Part shown: one piece after another, positions 12,267-24,417 of the stretch
How positions within the stretch are numbered: the first letter of the stretch is position 1
How the letters are laid out: every line of letters starts with the position of its first letter
DNA from: Epiperipatus broadwayi
Lineage: Eukaryota > Onychophora > Udeonychophora > Euonychophora > Peripatidae
Direction: 5' to 3'
NCBI GenBank assembly: GCA_028023455.1
Contig: JAQFVV010006848.1
Span: 233,023-297,022 of the forward strand
Length of the DNA: 64,000 nt
Notes under the pieces: model-generated
Database searches by the model: none
Told to the model about the DNA's origin: nothing
Seen by the model: the letters and a program-made list of their open reading frames with translations, nothing else
Position numbers and translations under genes: made by a program

Positions 12267-13925
12267 TGTACCGGGTCGAACCATGGAAACCCCTTACTTA
12301 TACGTACATATAAGTTTTGGCCGGTTTCAAACTCCTTCATAATACATTTATAATCTTATAAATGTTAGGTGAACAAACCGGCACGTTCGAGCAAAAATGG
12401 GAGATCTTATTGACAGCTTTAACTATCAACAATGGCCCATCTCGGCTTCTAGATTCAAACCCCTACTATCCAAATACTTTATTTGTTTCGAGGTAAACCC
12501 TGGGGTGCCAGCTAGTCTGATGACTAACATATTCGGGCAGTAAGCTCATAATCCAGTGCTTGAAACATTTCTTAAAACTAGCTCAGTCTAATTTTAATTC
12601 AATAACAAAATTATATAAAATTAGTGGTGGAAAGAATTAATAAAAAGGTTGGTAAAAAGAATTGACCGACAAATAAAGTTTAAGTTTGAAGACATTTTAT
12701 TTTAATTAACATTAATTAAGTTTAAAGATAATTTATTACCCAACATTAATTGACTAAATTTAAACATTTTTATAAATCTAATTTAACACATGCACATTTT
12801 TTTAAAGTAATACATTATAACATATATCTGGTGAAAAGCATAAATAATATGTGACATTGTTAAATTATCTCACATACACACACTCACACATTAATAGTTC
12901 ATTTTATGCATGCTTAAAAGTTCAAATTACTTTACTCGGTAAGATTGACGAATTACAGCAGTGGCTACTATGTATAAATGATAATAAATAAATGTTTACC
13001 TAAGATTTTTGGAACATTGATATTGCTTGTTGTTGGCTGCTTCTGCTGCTTCTATGGATTATATCTAACCGGTTAGTTTTGGATGTTTCTTGAAGAGATT
13101 TTATGCAAATCCATTGGTCTTATTCTTGAAGACAGTTGAACATTTGACAGAGGATTTCTGAGTTGTTATGCAGACATTATTTCACAGGCATGTTTTGATG
13201 ATCTTGTTGGACTAAAAAGGCTGAAGCACGAGCGTATATTTCCAAAAGCTGCTCAACAATGCATTTTTGTTTCTAAATACATAATAGAAATGCACTGTTA
13301 TCTCAACTGAAACAAGACTGTCACTGCAAACTAGACTGAAAAAACTTACTCAATAAATTGTCCGATAAAAAAAAGTCTATTTATACGTGCGACGTGTTGT
13401 CCATGTATTCTCCTCCGGCAAATATCTGTTGTTGAATTCCATTGGTAATTAATCCTATGACAACATGTTTTTGACAATTGTCATAAACATTGTTTTTTAT
13501 ATCTTTAATTAGTAGCCCACTGCTGGTGTGGTTTTTTAAAATCTTTATTTAACTTAATAGCCATCGCTGTGTTTTCCAAATATAATTTTTTTTTTAACTT
13601 TCATTTACATATATATATATACATTTAATATTATTCTAACATGCATATATTTATTTACACTCACACGCACATATATAATTTATTATAATAAGCTTGAATG
13701 AAAAGAGATTTATATTTTTTTTAAATTTTAAATTACTTATTTTTACAAATACTAATTTAGAAAAACTTTACTTTCTTTTATAACACTTTTAGTTTGACTT
13801 TAAGAAAACCTCCTTCCCACTTTTAATCTTTTATTTCAAACTCTTTTTCGAAAGATTTTTTTTATTTTAATAATTTTTTTAGACAAAATTATTTTATATA
13901 CATGTGCCAAATTGGCCTTGGCACA
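12267..13925 (-). repeat. G2 3' LTR (uninterrupted copy)
   Basis: This 1659-bp LTR, read on the minus strand, begins TGTGCCAAGGCCAATTTGG, which itself holds a short TTGGC inverted repeat, and ends CCGGTACA. It is colinear with 15468-18450 with few differences apart from small indels and the insertion there. Confidence 0.9.
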
Positions 13926-14978
13926 TTACACCCCCCCCTTCGTTTTAGAGTAAAATGCATCATTTTTGACCATTTTATCTTTTGCAATTTTAATTCTCGA
14001 CTCTAAAGATTTATTAATTTGTTATTTTTCTAAGTTAGCTTTTTAATATCTTTTACTTAACATACAAAAGGCAATCTGTCTTGACTATCCTTTCCTTTTT
14101 CTATCTATGCCAAATACATTGCTCACAATGATCTAAATCATGGATAACAACCACTGGGACAAACTAATTTTGTGGCACAGGGATCTTTTGGAAATGACAC
14201 GGAAGCAGATTCCCTGACTTACACCAACTTACACGTGTATAAATGGAAACTTCATTTGCCGATTCTCTTGATCGGACTTGGAAAAAGACAGGGTCGCTGC
14301 GAAATGGCAGGAATTTTCAACTGTCCATTTTCTACTTATGCTTTGGAAAGAGGAATGATCCCTGACAAGTTCGTTATGGGTACTAAAACTTATCCAGTCA
14401 GCAACTTTAAACGTATCTTTAACTAAATTTATTTTCATACTACCCTCATTCCCTTTTGCTCTAGATAAATTCCTACACATGTGTATACATGCAGCATAAT
14501 TCTACACCTACTAATATTCTAGATATCAAGTTATTACTGGACCTGCTTACAGGGAATCTATAATAAATAAATCCCTTTTTGCATGCATCATGAGGTGCAG
14601 CAGTGCCAAGAAAATAACCTAAAAGGATATCTGGATAAATACATTTAAGATACGCATCATGAGGTATTGTATTTACTGAATATTACCAGTGTATGTGCAT
14701 GTATATACACATGTATATACTCTTAATACACCTTAGATTGACTTTATATTTTTATTACTAATCTTCCAACATTATTTTTAAATTCATATGAACATTATTC
14801 TAACATTCGTATTAATCCAATCTCACAATATTATTTTCAACCCTTACTCAACTTTTTTATCTATGTGCGTGTATTCAGAAAACCTATTTTACTTTATTAT
14901 GATTCATTATTTACTCAACTTTTATTAACTTGCGTATATTCAAAAACAACTTACTTTACTATGATTCATTATTATACT

Positions 14979-15012
<34 letters not shown>

Positions 15013-15028
15013 AGGATATATATAAATG

Positions 15029-15069
<41 letters not shown>

Positions 15070-15467
15070 CATTTATTTACTTCCTTTTATTACCATGCGT
15101 GTATTCCCAAAAAAAATCTATTAGTTTATCATGAGTCACTTTTTATTATTATTTACTACAGATATATTTACGCTTCTTGATTTTATCGATTTTATTCTAA
15201 CTATTTGACCTACTTATTTATTCACGAACATTTTTCTTAATTAATATGTGTGTTGATCACTTTTCCTAAGTATTGATCACTTCAAATTCTTATTTTTTTT
15301 AGAGTGCATTTTTAGTTTTTATTTTCATCATTAGGTAATAAATGTAATGTTAAGAGAAGCAGGCAGCAAAGTATAAGGCAATTCAACACACAGATCGACT
15401 TTGTGCTGATTTAAACCAACTTTTAATTTCTTGTGGAAGTCGTGACTACAGCATTGGGTGCCATTTA
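13926..15467 (-). other. G2 internal region with PPT and primer site, no pol
   Basis: The polypurine tract (minus strand) occupies about 13926-13945 and the TGGCACCCAATGC primer-like site begins at 15463. An 84-codon plus frame (14172-14426) and an 83-codon minus frame (14229-14480) overlap here. I recognise neither, and they may be decayed gag or chance. Two TA-cored hairpins occur at 14977-15014 (CTGG...CCAG) and 15023-15075 (TAAATGATTT...AAATCATTTA). Confidence 0.7.
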
Positions 15468-18450
15468 TGTACCGGATTGAACCGCTGAAACCCCTTACTT
15501 ATATGTACATATAAGTTTGGGCCGGTTTCAAACTCCTTCATAATACATTTATAGTCTTATAAATGTTATGTGAACGAACCAGCACGTTGGAGCAAAATGG
15601 GAGATCTTATTGATAGCTTTAACTATCAACAATGGCCCATCTCAGCTGCTAGATTCAAACCCCTACTATCCAAATACTTTATTTGTTTCAGGGTAAACCT
15701 CGGAGCACCAGCTAGTCTGATGACCAACGTATTCGAGCAGTAGGCTCATAATCCAGCGCTCGAAACATTTCCAAAAACTAGCTCAGTCTAATTTTAATTC
15801 AATAACAAAATTATATAAAATTAGTGGTGGAAAGAATTAATAAAAAGGTTGGTAAAAAGAATTGACCGACAAATAAAGTTTAAGTTTGAAGACATTTTAT
15901 TTTAATTAACATTAATTAAGTTTAAAGATAATTTATTACCCAACATTAATTGACTAAATTTAAACATCTTTATAAATCTAATTTAACACATGCACATTTT
16001 TTTAAAGTAACACATTATAACATATATCTGGTGAAAAGCATAAATATGTGACATCGTTAAATTATCTCACATACACACACACATGCACATTATTAGTTCA
16101 TTTTATGCATGCTTAAAAGTTCAAATTTACTCGGTAAGATTGACGAATTACAGCAGTGGCTACTACGTATAAATGATAATAAATGTTTACCTAGGATTTT
16201 TGGAATGTTGATATTGCTTGTTGCTGGCTGCTTCTGCTGCTTCTGATGGATTATATCTAACCGGTTAGTTTTGGATGTTTCTTGAAGAGATTTTATGCGA
16301 ATCCATTGGTCTTATTCTTGAAGACAGTTGAACGTTTGATGGAGGATTTCTGAGTTGTTATGCAGACATTATTTCACAGGCAGGTTTTGATGATCTTGTT
16401 GGACTAAAAAGGCTGAAGCATGAACATATATTTCCAAAAGCTCCTCAACAATGCATTTTTGTTTCTAAATACATAATAGAAATGCACTGTTATCTCAACT
16501 GAAACAAGACTGTCGCTGCAAACTAGACTGAAAAAACTCACTCAATAAATTGTCCGATAACCAAAAAGTCTATTTATATCTGCGACATGTTGTCTGTGTA
16601 ATATCCTCCGGAAAATATTTCTTGTCAAATTCCATTGGTAATTAATCCTATGACAACATGTTTTTGACAATTGTTTAATTAGTAGTAGCTTTCATAAACG
16701 TATTGTTTTTTATATCTTTAATTAGTAGCCCACCACTGGTGTGTTTTTTAAAATCTTTATTTAAACTTAATAGCCATCACTGTGTTTTCCAAATATAATT
16801 TCTTTTTTAACTTTCATTTACATATATATATATTTAATATTATTCTAACACGCATATATTTATTTACACTCGCACGCACATATATAATTTATTATAATAA
16901 GTAGAATGAAAAGAGATTTATATTTTTTTTAAATTTTAAATTACTTATTTTTACAAATACAACTTTACCTCGCTAACCGATGGCAATTGGACCTCCAAAA
17001 CTCATTGTTAAGCAAGAATATCGTAGACAAAATATGTAATTATAATGGGGGTCTATGGAGAAAAAATTGGTCGGTTCCAGTGATGTAAAATATCCACATT
17101 GATTTCCAAGCTCAAAGATTTTCTTGATTTTTTTCATGACAATGATGACTAAATATGGTATCTAAAAAGAAAAGTTTTATATCACTAGGAAAAAAATGCA
17201 TATTTTCACTTTAAAAAGTACAGAACAGCAATAAAACTAAATTTGAATTTAAAAGTTTTTATATTCTTCCACGGAAGTTTTTCATCGTAATGAAAAAAAA
17301 ATCTATACTGAAGTGCTTTTTTTTTAAAAATTGTATTACAGTATATATTACTACTATACATTTATTTTATTACTTATGTGAAATTATTCAAATTAAAAAA
17401 CAATGTTTAATTATTAATTATTTAATTGAACATATAGAAAAAAAAATCTACTTATTTTCAAAGTAAAAAATCTAACTTCTAATTTTCTAAAACATACAGG
17501 TAGGTTTATTTTTCTTACTATATATTTTTAGTAATGTAATAACACCCCCCCCCACTGTTCGAGTAGAAAGATTTTTAATTAAATGCAATCTGTTTTTTTT
17601 TAAACTTTTCTAATTCGACATCATTTTAAAATGTTGTTTTTCTTTTGATTAACGAAGTTACAAAATCAACAACTATTTTTACATAATTATCCAGGTTTTC
17701 TAAACTTAATATATCGTATTTCAGAAACACACACACGCAGCTTAATATTCATATTTAGTGTTTTCCTGAAAGTTTGTGATGATGGTATTTTTGTATTATA
17801 TAAATATATATACTGTATATGTTTAGTATTGAGATAAGAAAATAATGTTTTTGAAAAGAAAAAGGAGAAGGATTTTTAATTTGTTGATATTATTGTAGAA
17901 CATATATACGTATTTTAAAAGAAAAAGTGGATGAACATTTGCTGTGTTATTTATTATATATGACATATTATAGATAAAGTAATTATAGATATTTTAAGGG
18001 TTTTATGAATAAAATATTGTATGTTTATAGAATTACAGCAAAGTCATTACCTGTATACATATTACAATAATATACTTTTGTTTTTGGGTATAATATAGCT
18101 ATCTCTGACGTCATCAGTGATGCAAAATTCAAGATGGCTGCCAAATTTTTTTTTTTAATTTTTCCCGATCGTTATAGCGAATAATCGATTGCACATCGAA
18201 GTAGTGGGTACAAATTGATGATGATCGCTATTGCAAAATATCGCTAAGTAGACAATCACTAAGCAGGGTAAAGGTGTACTAATTTAGAAAAACTACTTTC
18301 TTTTATAACACTTTTAGTTTGACTTTAAGAAAACCTCCTTCCCACTTTTAATCTTTTATTTCAAACTCTTTTTCGAAAGATTTTTTTTATTTTAATAATT
18401 TTTTTAGACAAATTTATTTTATATACATGTGCCAAATTGGCCTTGGCACA
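15468..18450 (-). repeat. G2 5' LTR, split by a DNA transposon
   Basis: Same LTR as 12267-13925, with 1317 bp inserted at a TA dinucleotide (16958). The LTR resumes at 18279 with ...CTAATTTAG as in the intact copy. Several unpaired substitutions between the two LTRs show the element is not brand new. Confidence 0.9.
16960..18276. mobile_element. pogo/Tigger-like non-autonomous DNA transposon
   Basis: The insert is flanked by a TA duplication (16958-16959 and 18277-18278). Its ends are imperfect inverted repeats: CAACTTTACCTCGCTA at the left, and CACCTTTACCCTGCTTA when the right end is reversed. A TA target with CTTTACC and CTCGCTATAGCG-like subterminal sequence fits Tc1/mariner-pogo (Tigger) elements. 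Near the right end are TATAGCGAATAATCGATTG and a CRE-like TGACGTCA followed by AAGATGGCTGCC. No transposase frame remains, so it would be moved in trans. Confidence 0.7.
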
Positions 18451-18816
18451 ATATATATATAGTACACACACATACATATATATAATAAAAATTTATTTAT
18501 GTTTAATAAAATATATATTAATTATATAAAAAAGACTCAATGCTAAATAGAGATTTTTCATGTTAGTCAAAATGTAAATGCAGTTGAGGTTAGAAGATAT
18601 AAAGCTCTGAAGATAATTACTGGTGCAATCGAAACTGTAAACTGTAAAAAAGGGTGGTAAATGAAGCATTGTGTAACAGTAGTAAAGTGCATGGACAATT
18701 TAGTATTATATAGTAAAATGTAATTAGTGGGTACTCAATGCTTAACCTTTTATAAAAGTAATTAAAATAGTTTATCTAATGTAAAACATTTCTATTGAGC
18801 ATTGTCTATTATATAT
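18451..18816. other. TA-rich spacer, no gene seen
   Basis: Begins with the TA flank of G2 and ends with a TA run preceding TGTACCGG at 18817. Nothing coding is visible. Confidence 0.5.
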
Positions 18817-20544
18817 TGTACCGGTCGGTTTTGTCTGTTCATATAACAAGATCTAGCATCTAGGTAAAAGTACCTCGAGTCCAATCATGTGCAAGATACA
18901 TAAGTCAGGAATACTCATGAACTCTGCCCTATTTGCCCAGTTTCCAAATCTACCAACTTATGAGCAACAATCCCAATGATATCGATCTAATTTATTTCTC
19001 GCATCGCAAAGCCGTGACACAAAAAGACTTTAATTTGAATTTATTCATTTCACCATGTAATATATTCTATGTTTAACTATTATCATATATTGTAACCAAA
19101 TTTCTGAATGAAATTTCTATATTTTATAAAAAAAAAAAATTTGAATTTATTCATGTATAGAATATTATTGTTAACGAGATTCTCTCATCTAGTAAATTAA
19201 ACCTTTTTACATAAAATCAAATATTATTACTATTCAATAAATGAAACAATGACTTTGATATTTAAAAAAATATATAAGATTTATTAAGCTACCTTGAGAT
19301 ATATATGATTGATTACATTATTTCTGTCGAAATACAAATGAAAATGGGTATTTATTTCCCTTAGACGACATTAACCTCTTTTACAATACTATAAAATGAG
19401 CATACTTATTCAAGTTATGCTGCAATAATGAATAAATTATCGCTTTGTCCTAATGCGACTATTTATATGTCAATAATTAACAGATTACATGGTATACTTA
19501 AGACTTTTTAATAGCACTGGATTACAGTTATTTAAGGTTCTTTAAATCCACCATTAATATCACAACAGCACTCGAACCAATACCTAAGATTATTGAGTTT
19601 GATGGCAAGGGTAATTATATTTAATTAATAAAATAGTATTCGCAATTGCAAAAGAAGAACATATGTAGGAAGCTAATTTAGAAAAATAATTGTGGCAGAA
19701 ATAGCGCATATGAAAGTATGAATAAAAATATAAAAAAAAGAATCCATTTAGCATAATCATAACAGTATGATTTAGGAGTATTGATAGGCTTTAGCGAGAA
19801 TGAAATATGGGAGCGGTACATGTATGATGGCTATAAAGAGGTCCATTCTCAGAAAAAGACAACAAAGTTTTATAATCATGAACTAAATGAATTAACAATT
19901 ACAAACATTTTGGATCATATAATTAATACAGAGGTAGAAAATAATGAATGAAATTAACCATAGAATTTAACTTGGATGAGTGCTTTTGATATAATTAATA
20001 ATAAACATTTAACTTCCTGACCATTACTGAAAATACTAAGTAGTAAATGGAAACATTAATGGGGGTATGTTGACAAACAAATATCCAGAACAATATTGTG
20101 TTTTATATACTTTTATAAAAATAATATTACAATTGGCAGATAGTCAAAAAATTTTAGAAAGCCAAAAAAAAAAAAAAACAATTGTTGAATGAAATTATAA
20201 AATTTGAATGTATAACTAGATTTTTGTTTTAAAAACAATTGAAATATATGTAGAAAAGCACTAAAATATTTTTTATTTATTAAAAAAATAGTAGCAATTA
20301 CAAAATAAATTAACATTTTCACTGACAAAGGTAATGAGAATAAATAACTAGAAGGAATACTACATTTACCAGTGGAAAGTCTAAATGAGAACAGTGAAAT
20401 GGGTTTGTGAAGAATTTGAACTATATAAAGCATTTATGTTACTAAAGGAATCACTGAAAATATTGATTAGTAAACTGTAAGTTTTCTATCATTTAAGGAT
20501 ACAAACAAGCGAATTGTTGGGCTTGTTTGTCCAAATAAAAATCA
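18817..20544. other. Possible LTR edge followed by unassigned sequence
   Basis: 18817 starts TGTACCGGTCGG directly after a TA run. This resembles the G2 LTR edge (TGTACCGGGTCG) and so may be the end of another minus-oriented LTR whose far limit I cannot place. The rest is AT-rich. One unexplained open frame lies at 19763-19951; the 106-codon minus frame at 20113-20433 is low-complexity and not credible. Confidence 0.35.
19763..19951 (+). pseudogene. Coding-like open frame of unknown origin
   Basis: Sixty-two codons lie between stops with non-biased composition, including segments such as SENEIWERYMYDGYKEV and FYNHELNEL. For sequence this AT-rich, that length and residue mix are unusual. There is no start codon context, no splice sites I would trust and no family I recognise. 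It could be a fragment of a decayed transposon protein or an exon. Confidence 0.2.
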
Positions 20545-21659
20545 GTAAGATGTCCATGAAGAATATTCATAATACATATTAGCACTATTGATGGGAGTAA
20601 AAAATGTTTGCCAGTTTTCTCTTACCCTTTTTGTTTTGTTCCAAGAAAAATCCTCCTCAATTAGTTTTGTTTCAATTCTATGACCATTCAGATTACGATT
20701 TTGATTGTTCTCGTTGTTAAGTTAAAATTTTTACTCAGTTGGGGAATGAAAACTCAAAATAAATAAATAAATGCTATGAAAACCCTCAATAATTTTACCA
20801 TACCAGTACTGTCATAAAGATTAGATTCGTGAATGTTATTATTGAGGTTTAAGTACATTTTTATGAAGAGGGTGAAAAAAAAAACAAGAAAAATGATTTA
20901 AAAAAACTTACTGACCTTTATTTTGTAAAATTTCACAGCAACATTTGTTTTAGCATCTGCCAATGTTATTATTCTCTTGTTAAAATACACATAACATTAC
21001 ATTATTATTTTTTATTAATGTTCAGAAACCCAAATCCAAAACCCATACAGTTCCATAAATATTTTGTTAACAAATGTGGAAACGATGGAGGAAATGCTGA
21101 CTTCATCATATGCTACTTTCAGTAATGGTCCAATAGTGGTAGGTAATTTCCCCATGGGTGTAAAAAGGGATAGATTGTGTACTAAATCAAGGAATTAAAA
21201 ATATTCATATGTGCTTGCTATAGAGAACTTTTAATAGATGTATTTACCCATTTCTTAAATCTGGACCTTAGACTTGGTCAGTTAATAGAAGATAAGCACC
21301 AAGTCTTTGTACCACTCAGCAAAATATGGCATGTTGTATATTAGGAGTAACAAGAAGGGTGACAAAGATAACAGGTATCAAGGATAATAGTGAAACAGTT
21401 AAAAATTGAAATGAAGCTGTTTTGTGCTTATTTCTATATCAGCCAACAATAGATGGATATTTGAAGTTTTAAATTGGATTCAAGAGATTATAAAATCTCT
21501 AGATAGAGATCTTGTGTGAGATTAGTGGAAGAAATAAGAGAGTTTGATTGTGCGATGTAGAGAAAGGATGCAATATATAAGTTAAGTGAATTAATATTGG
21601 AGAGACCTTTATACATATAACAAAAAATTAACATTCAATTTGAAATATGACTTCTATTA
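20545..21659 (+). repeat. RepX fragment D with decayed RT relic
   Basis: Matches unit C from about 54140 to 55170, including CTATGACCATTCAGATTA and the RT relic (21248-21520, which corresponds to 54738-55021). It is more diverged than A, B and C, and it is cut off at 21659 by a palindromic TA hairpin. No LINE copy is present in this fragment. Confidence 0.65.
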
Positions 21660-21712
21660 AATACAGTAATATATATATATATATATATATATATACTGTA
21701 TTTAATAGAAGT
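21650..21712. repeat. Perfect hairpin with (TA)n loop, 1
   Basis: The arm ACTTCTATTAAATACAGTA (21650-21668) is exactly complementary to 21694-21712, around a (TA)n core. Such a cruciform-capable palindrome is not explained by any neighbouring element. Confidence 0.95.
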
Positions 21713-21718
21713 ATATTT

Positions 21719-21727
21719 ATGCTTGTA

Positions 21728-21771
<44 letters not shown>

Positions 21772-21780
21772 TACAAGCAT
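21719..21780. repeat. Perfect hairpin with (TA)n loop, 2
   Basis: The arm ATGCTTGTAATGTGTA (21719-21734) is exactly complementary to 21765-21780, around another (TA)n core. It starts only six bases after hairpin 1. Confidence 0.95.
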
Positions 21781-22029
21781 AATGCTAAACTAGTCAATAT
21801 ATAATTAAAATTACCCCAAATCCAAAATTCAAACAGACCAGCATAAAAATAATATTAAAACACTACCAAAGGTTTCACTGCTACAAGCAGACTTCTAAAG
21901 TGTAAAAAACTACAAAAACTACACAAAATATATAATATTGAACCTTACCCACAAATCCATTCACTTCCCATCCACCCTTAATATTAAAAGAACTTTTAAA
22001 TAAGTTAATTGCTTCAGAATAATAAATTT

Positions 22030-23879
22030 TCAATAATAAAGATTCTTTAATAAATTAATTCCTTCAGAATAATAAATTTTCAATAATAAAGATTCTTTAA
22101 TTCTTTTGATTTCATTTCTCTCAAAGAAGACAACCTTAGCTTCATCAAAATCAATAGTGTGGCCTGTATCTTTTTCATAGACATACAAAGCAGAACTAAG
22201 ATATCTATTTTTAACTCTACTTTTATGAACCTTTATTCTTTCCTTTAAACTTAAACTATTCTGACCTATGTAAACCTTCTTACAAATAAACAAGGGATAA
22301 AATATACTACACCAGGAATAGTCTTTCTATCAAAAATTTCTTTTGTATTGTTTAATAAATTATTCAATGTAACACCCCTTTTCCAAGCAATTTTCTTATT
22401 TCCAAACAATTTACTATTTCTACATACAATTTTATAAGAAGACAATTTAAATGGCAAAGAAATAAAATCATATTTTTCTTTAACCTTTACATCCTTACAA
22501 ATATTACTATTAAATAAAATACTTTTAACAAATTTATCAGAGTAACCAATCCTCAAGTAATCTTTATAAAATTTATATTTCTGAAACAAAGCTACCCCAC
22601 TAGAATTATTTAATTTATTATTCCTATGACAATAATTTCTTAAAGCAGCTACTTTATGAGATACAGACTGATAGCTATCAGGTTTAATTATAGATCTTAA
22701 TTCTTTACTTTTAACAAAATGTTTGCACAGTAAACAATTAGTCTCTATATTTCTAATCATCAAAAGATCTAAAAATTTTAACTTACCAAAATCTAACCCC
22801 CCTCCTTCTAATACAAATTTTATAGAAGGATCAAAACAATTAAACTCATTTACAAATTCCTTCAATTTATCATTCTCAACTACAAATAAACAATCATCAA
22901 CATATCTGACAAATAACTATACATATAAACAATTCTTTTTAATAATAATTTCCTCTTCCATATAATTAATATAAACTGAACATACTAAATGAGAAATAAT
23001 ATAACCTATTATCCACCCTTTCTTAATCTTATAAAAATTACCTTTATAAGTAAAATACATAGAATCTTCCAATAACAAAAGCAAATGTTTAATTACCTTA
23101 ATTTTATTTTTTGATAAAGAACTTTTCTTAATCAATACAGACATAAGAATATCAATACTGCTTAACCTATTAACAGACTGATACATATTTTCAATATCTA
23201 AACTTCCAAATACCCAATTACTTTACATTTTAAAATTATTAATCTTATCAAAAGCCTCAAAAGAAGAAGAAACTGTGTACTGACCAAAATCAACAAATTG
23301 TTTTAAGAAATTATTCAAGAATCTAGAAATACCCTTTACAACACTACCTGTAAAATCAAAAATAAATCTTAAAGGAAAACCATCGTTATGAGTTTTAATA
23401 TTCACAAATATCTTAGCTGATGTAAAATCATTAGGATAGCATTTTAAATAATCTACTCTATTAAAAAACTTTAAATTAACAATTTTCTTCATAATATCTA
23501 TCAATTTTCTTTTAATCCAATTACCTGGATCTTTATCTAACAACATATATTTACCATTATTTAATTCTCTATCCATTTTCTCTTTGAATTCATCTCCTTT
23601 CATAATGACAAACCTACCTGCTTTGTCTTCACGAGAAATGATTACATCATTAGCAATTAACCTATTCTTAAGATGTTTAATCTCAGCAGGATTAATATCA
23701 AATTTTTCTTTCCTTTTTAAACTTTTATTCAAAATCGATTGAATACCAACTTTCTGCTCATCACTCAAATTACTAGATTCAATAGACAAAATTGTATCAA
23801 AAACTATATTTTTTGAATGAAATGGAACAAAATTAGGGCCTTTACCAAGAATATCTAATTCTCTATCATTTAACTTCAA
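22030..23879 (-). pseudogene. PLE-A polyprotein: RT plus GIY-YIG endonuclease (frameshifted)
   Basis: Four overlapping or adjacent minus frames make one decayed PLE protein. N-terminal: IFVNIKTHNDGFPLRFIF, typical of the first RT blocks (23879-23223). Next: FGSLDIENMYQSVN (motif A region) and a KKGWIIGYIISHLVCSVYI block (about 23210-22917). Then RYVDDCLFVVEN, with the catalytic Y-V-D-D at about 22890, followed by KLKFLDLLMIRN. C-terminal: VVYFIPCLF...CKKVYIGQ, the GIY-YIG core with C and YIG, then KERIKVHKSRVKNRY. Stops and frameshifts near 23220, 22915 and 22280 inactivate it. In this family RT primes on cleaved DNA and the endonuclease nicks the target. Confidence 0.85.
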
Positions 23880-23892
23880 ATCAGAAAGATTA

Positions 23893-24378
23893 ACAACTCT
23901 ATCCTGGTATAGTATATTTTATTCCTTGTTTATTTTGTAAGAAGGTTTACATAGGTCCGAGTAGTTTGAGTTTAAATAAAAAAATAAAGGTTCATAAAAG
24001 TAGAGTTAAAAATAGATATCTTAGTTCTGCTTTATATGTCCATGAAAAACATACAGGCCACACTATTCATTTTGATGAAGCTAAGGTTGTCTTCTTTGAG
24101 AGAAATGAAATCAAAAGAAGAATTAAAGAGTCTTTATTATTGACAATTTATTATTCTGAAGTAATTAACTTATTTGAGAGTTCTTTTAATATTAAGGGTA
24201 GATGGGAAGTGAATGGATTTGTGGGTGTGGGTAGTTTTTAATATTATATATATTGTGTAGTTTTTGTAGTTCTTTACACTTGAGAAGTCTGCTTGTAGCA
24301 GTGAAACCTTAGGTTGTGTTTTAATATTATTTTTATGCTGGTCTGGTTTAATTTTGGATTTGGGGTAGTTTTGATTTG
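23893..24378 (+). pseudogene. Inverted copy of PLE-A endonuclease tail
   Basis: Plus-strand sequence encodes the same C-terminal segment (KVHKSRVKNRYLSSALYV, then FDEAKVVFFERNEIK) and the same 3' non-coding tail as 21783-22290 on the minus strand. The two copies form arms of a large inverted repeat around the RT region. The arms differ by small indels, so they have diverged since formation. Confidence 0.85.
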
Positions 24379-24417
24379 ATATATATATATATATATATAC
24401 GTGTGTGTGTGTGTGTA
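24379..24417. repeat. Compound (TA)n(GT)n microsatellite
   Basis: About ten TA units followed by GTGTGTGTGT; it separates PLE-A from PLE-B. Confidence 0.95.

Larger units (their letters stand above)
12267..18450 (-). mobile_element. Non-autonomous Gypsy-like LTR retrotransposon G2
   Basis: Two long direct repeats (12267-13925 and 15468-18450, the second interrupted) have TGTGCC...GGTACA ends when read on the minus strand. They enclose only about 1.5 kb. A polypurine tract abuts the 3' LTR (GAAGGGGGGGGTGTAA, then TGTGCC) and a TGGCACCC primer-site-like string lies four bases after the 5' LTR. Both outer flanks are (TA)n. No gag, protease, RT or integrase is recognisable, so it must have used proteins supplied by another element. 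The long LTRs and short empty interior resemble a LARD-type derivative. Confidence 0.85.
21783..24378 (-). mobile_element. Penelope-like element PLE-A with inverted 5' tail
   Basis: The main body is on the minus strand (about 23890 to 21783): RT, GIY-YIG endonuclease and a 3' tail. At its 5' end a 480-bp copy of its own endonuclease and tail region is attached in inverted orientation (23893-24378). Inverted or tandem tail pieces at the 5' end are a hallmark of Penelope-like elements. Both ends fade into TA-rich sequence. Frames are broken, so it is inactive. Confidence 0.85.

Noticed and set aside
14172-14426. 84-codon frame in the G2 interior as a host gene
   Set aside because: Sits within an LTR element interior with no splice or domain support; reported only as unrecognised internal sequence.
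18100-18145. CRE-like TGACGTCA as a host promoter
   Set aside because: Lies inside the pogo-like insert with no gene downstream; probably a transposon feature.
20113-20433. 106-codon minus-strand frame
   Set aside because: Phe/Leu/Ile-rich low-complexity frame across poly-A/T stretches with no recognisable domain.
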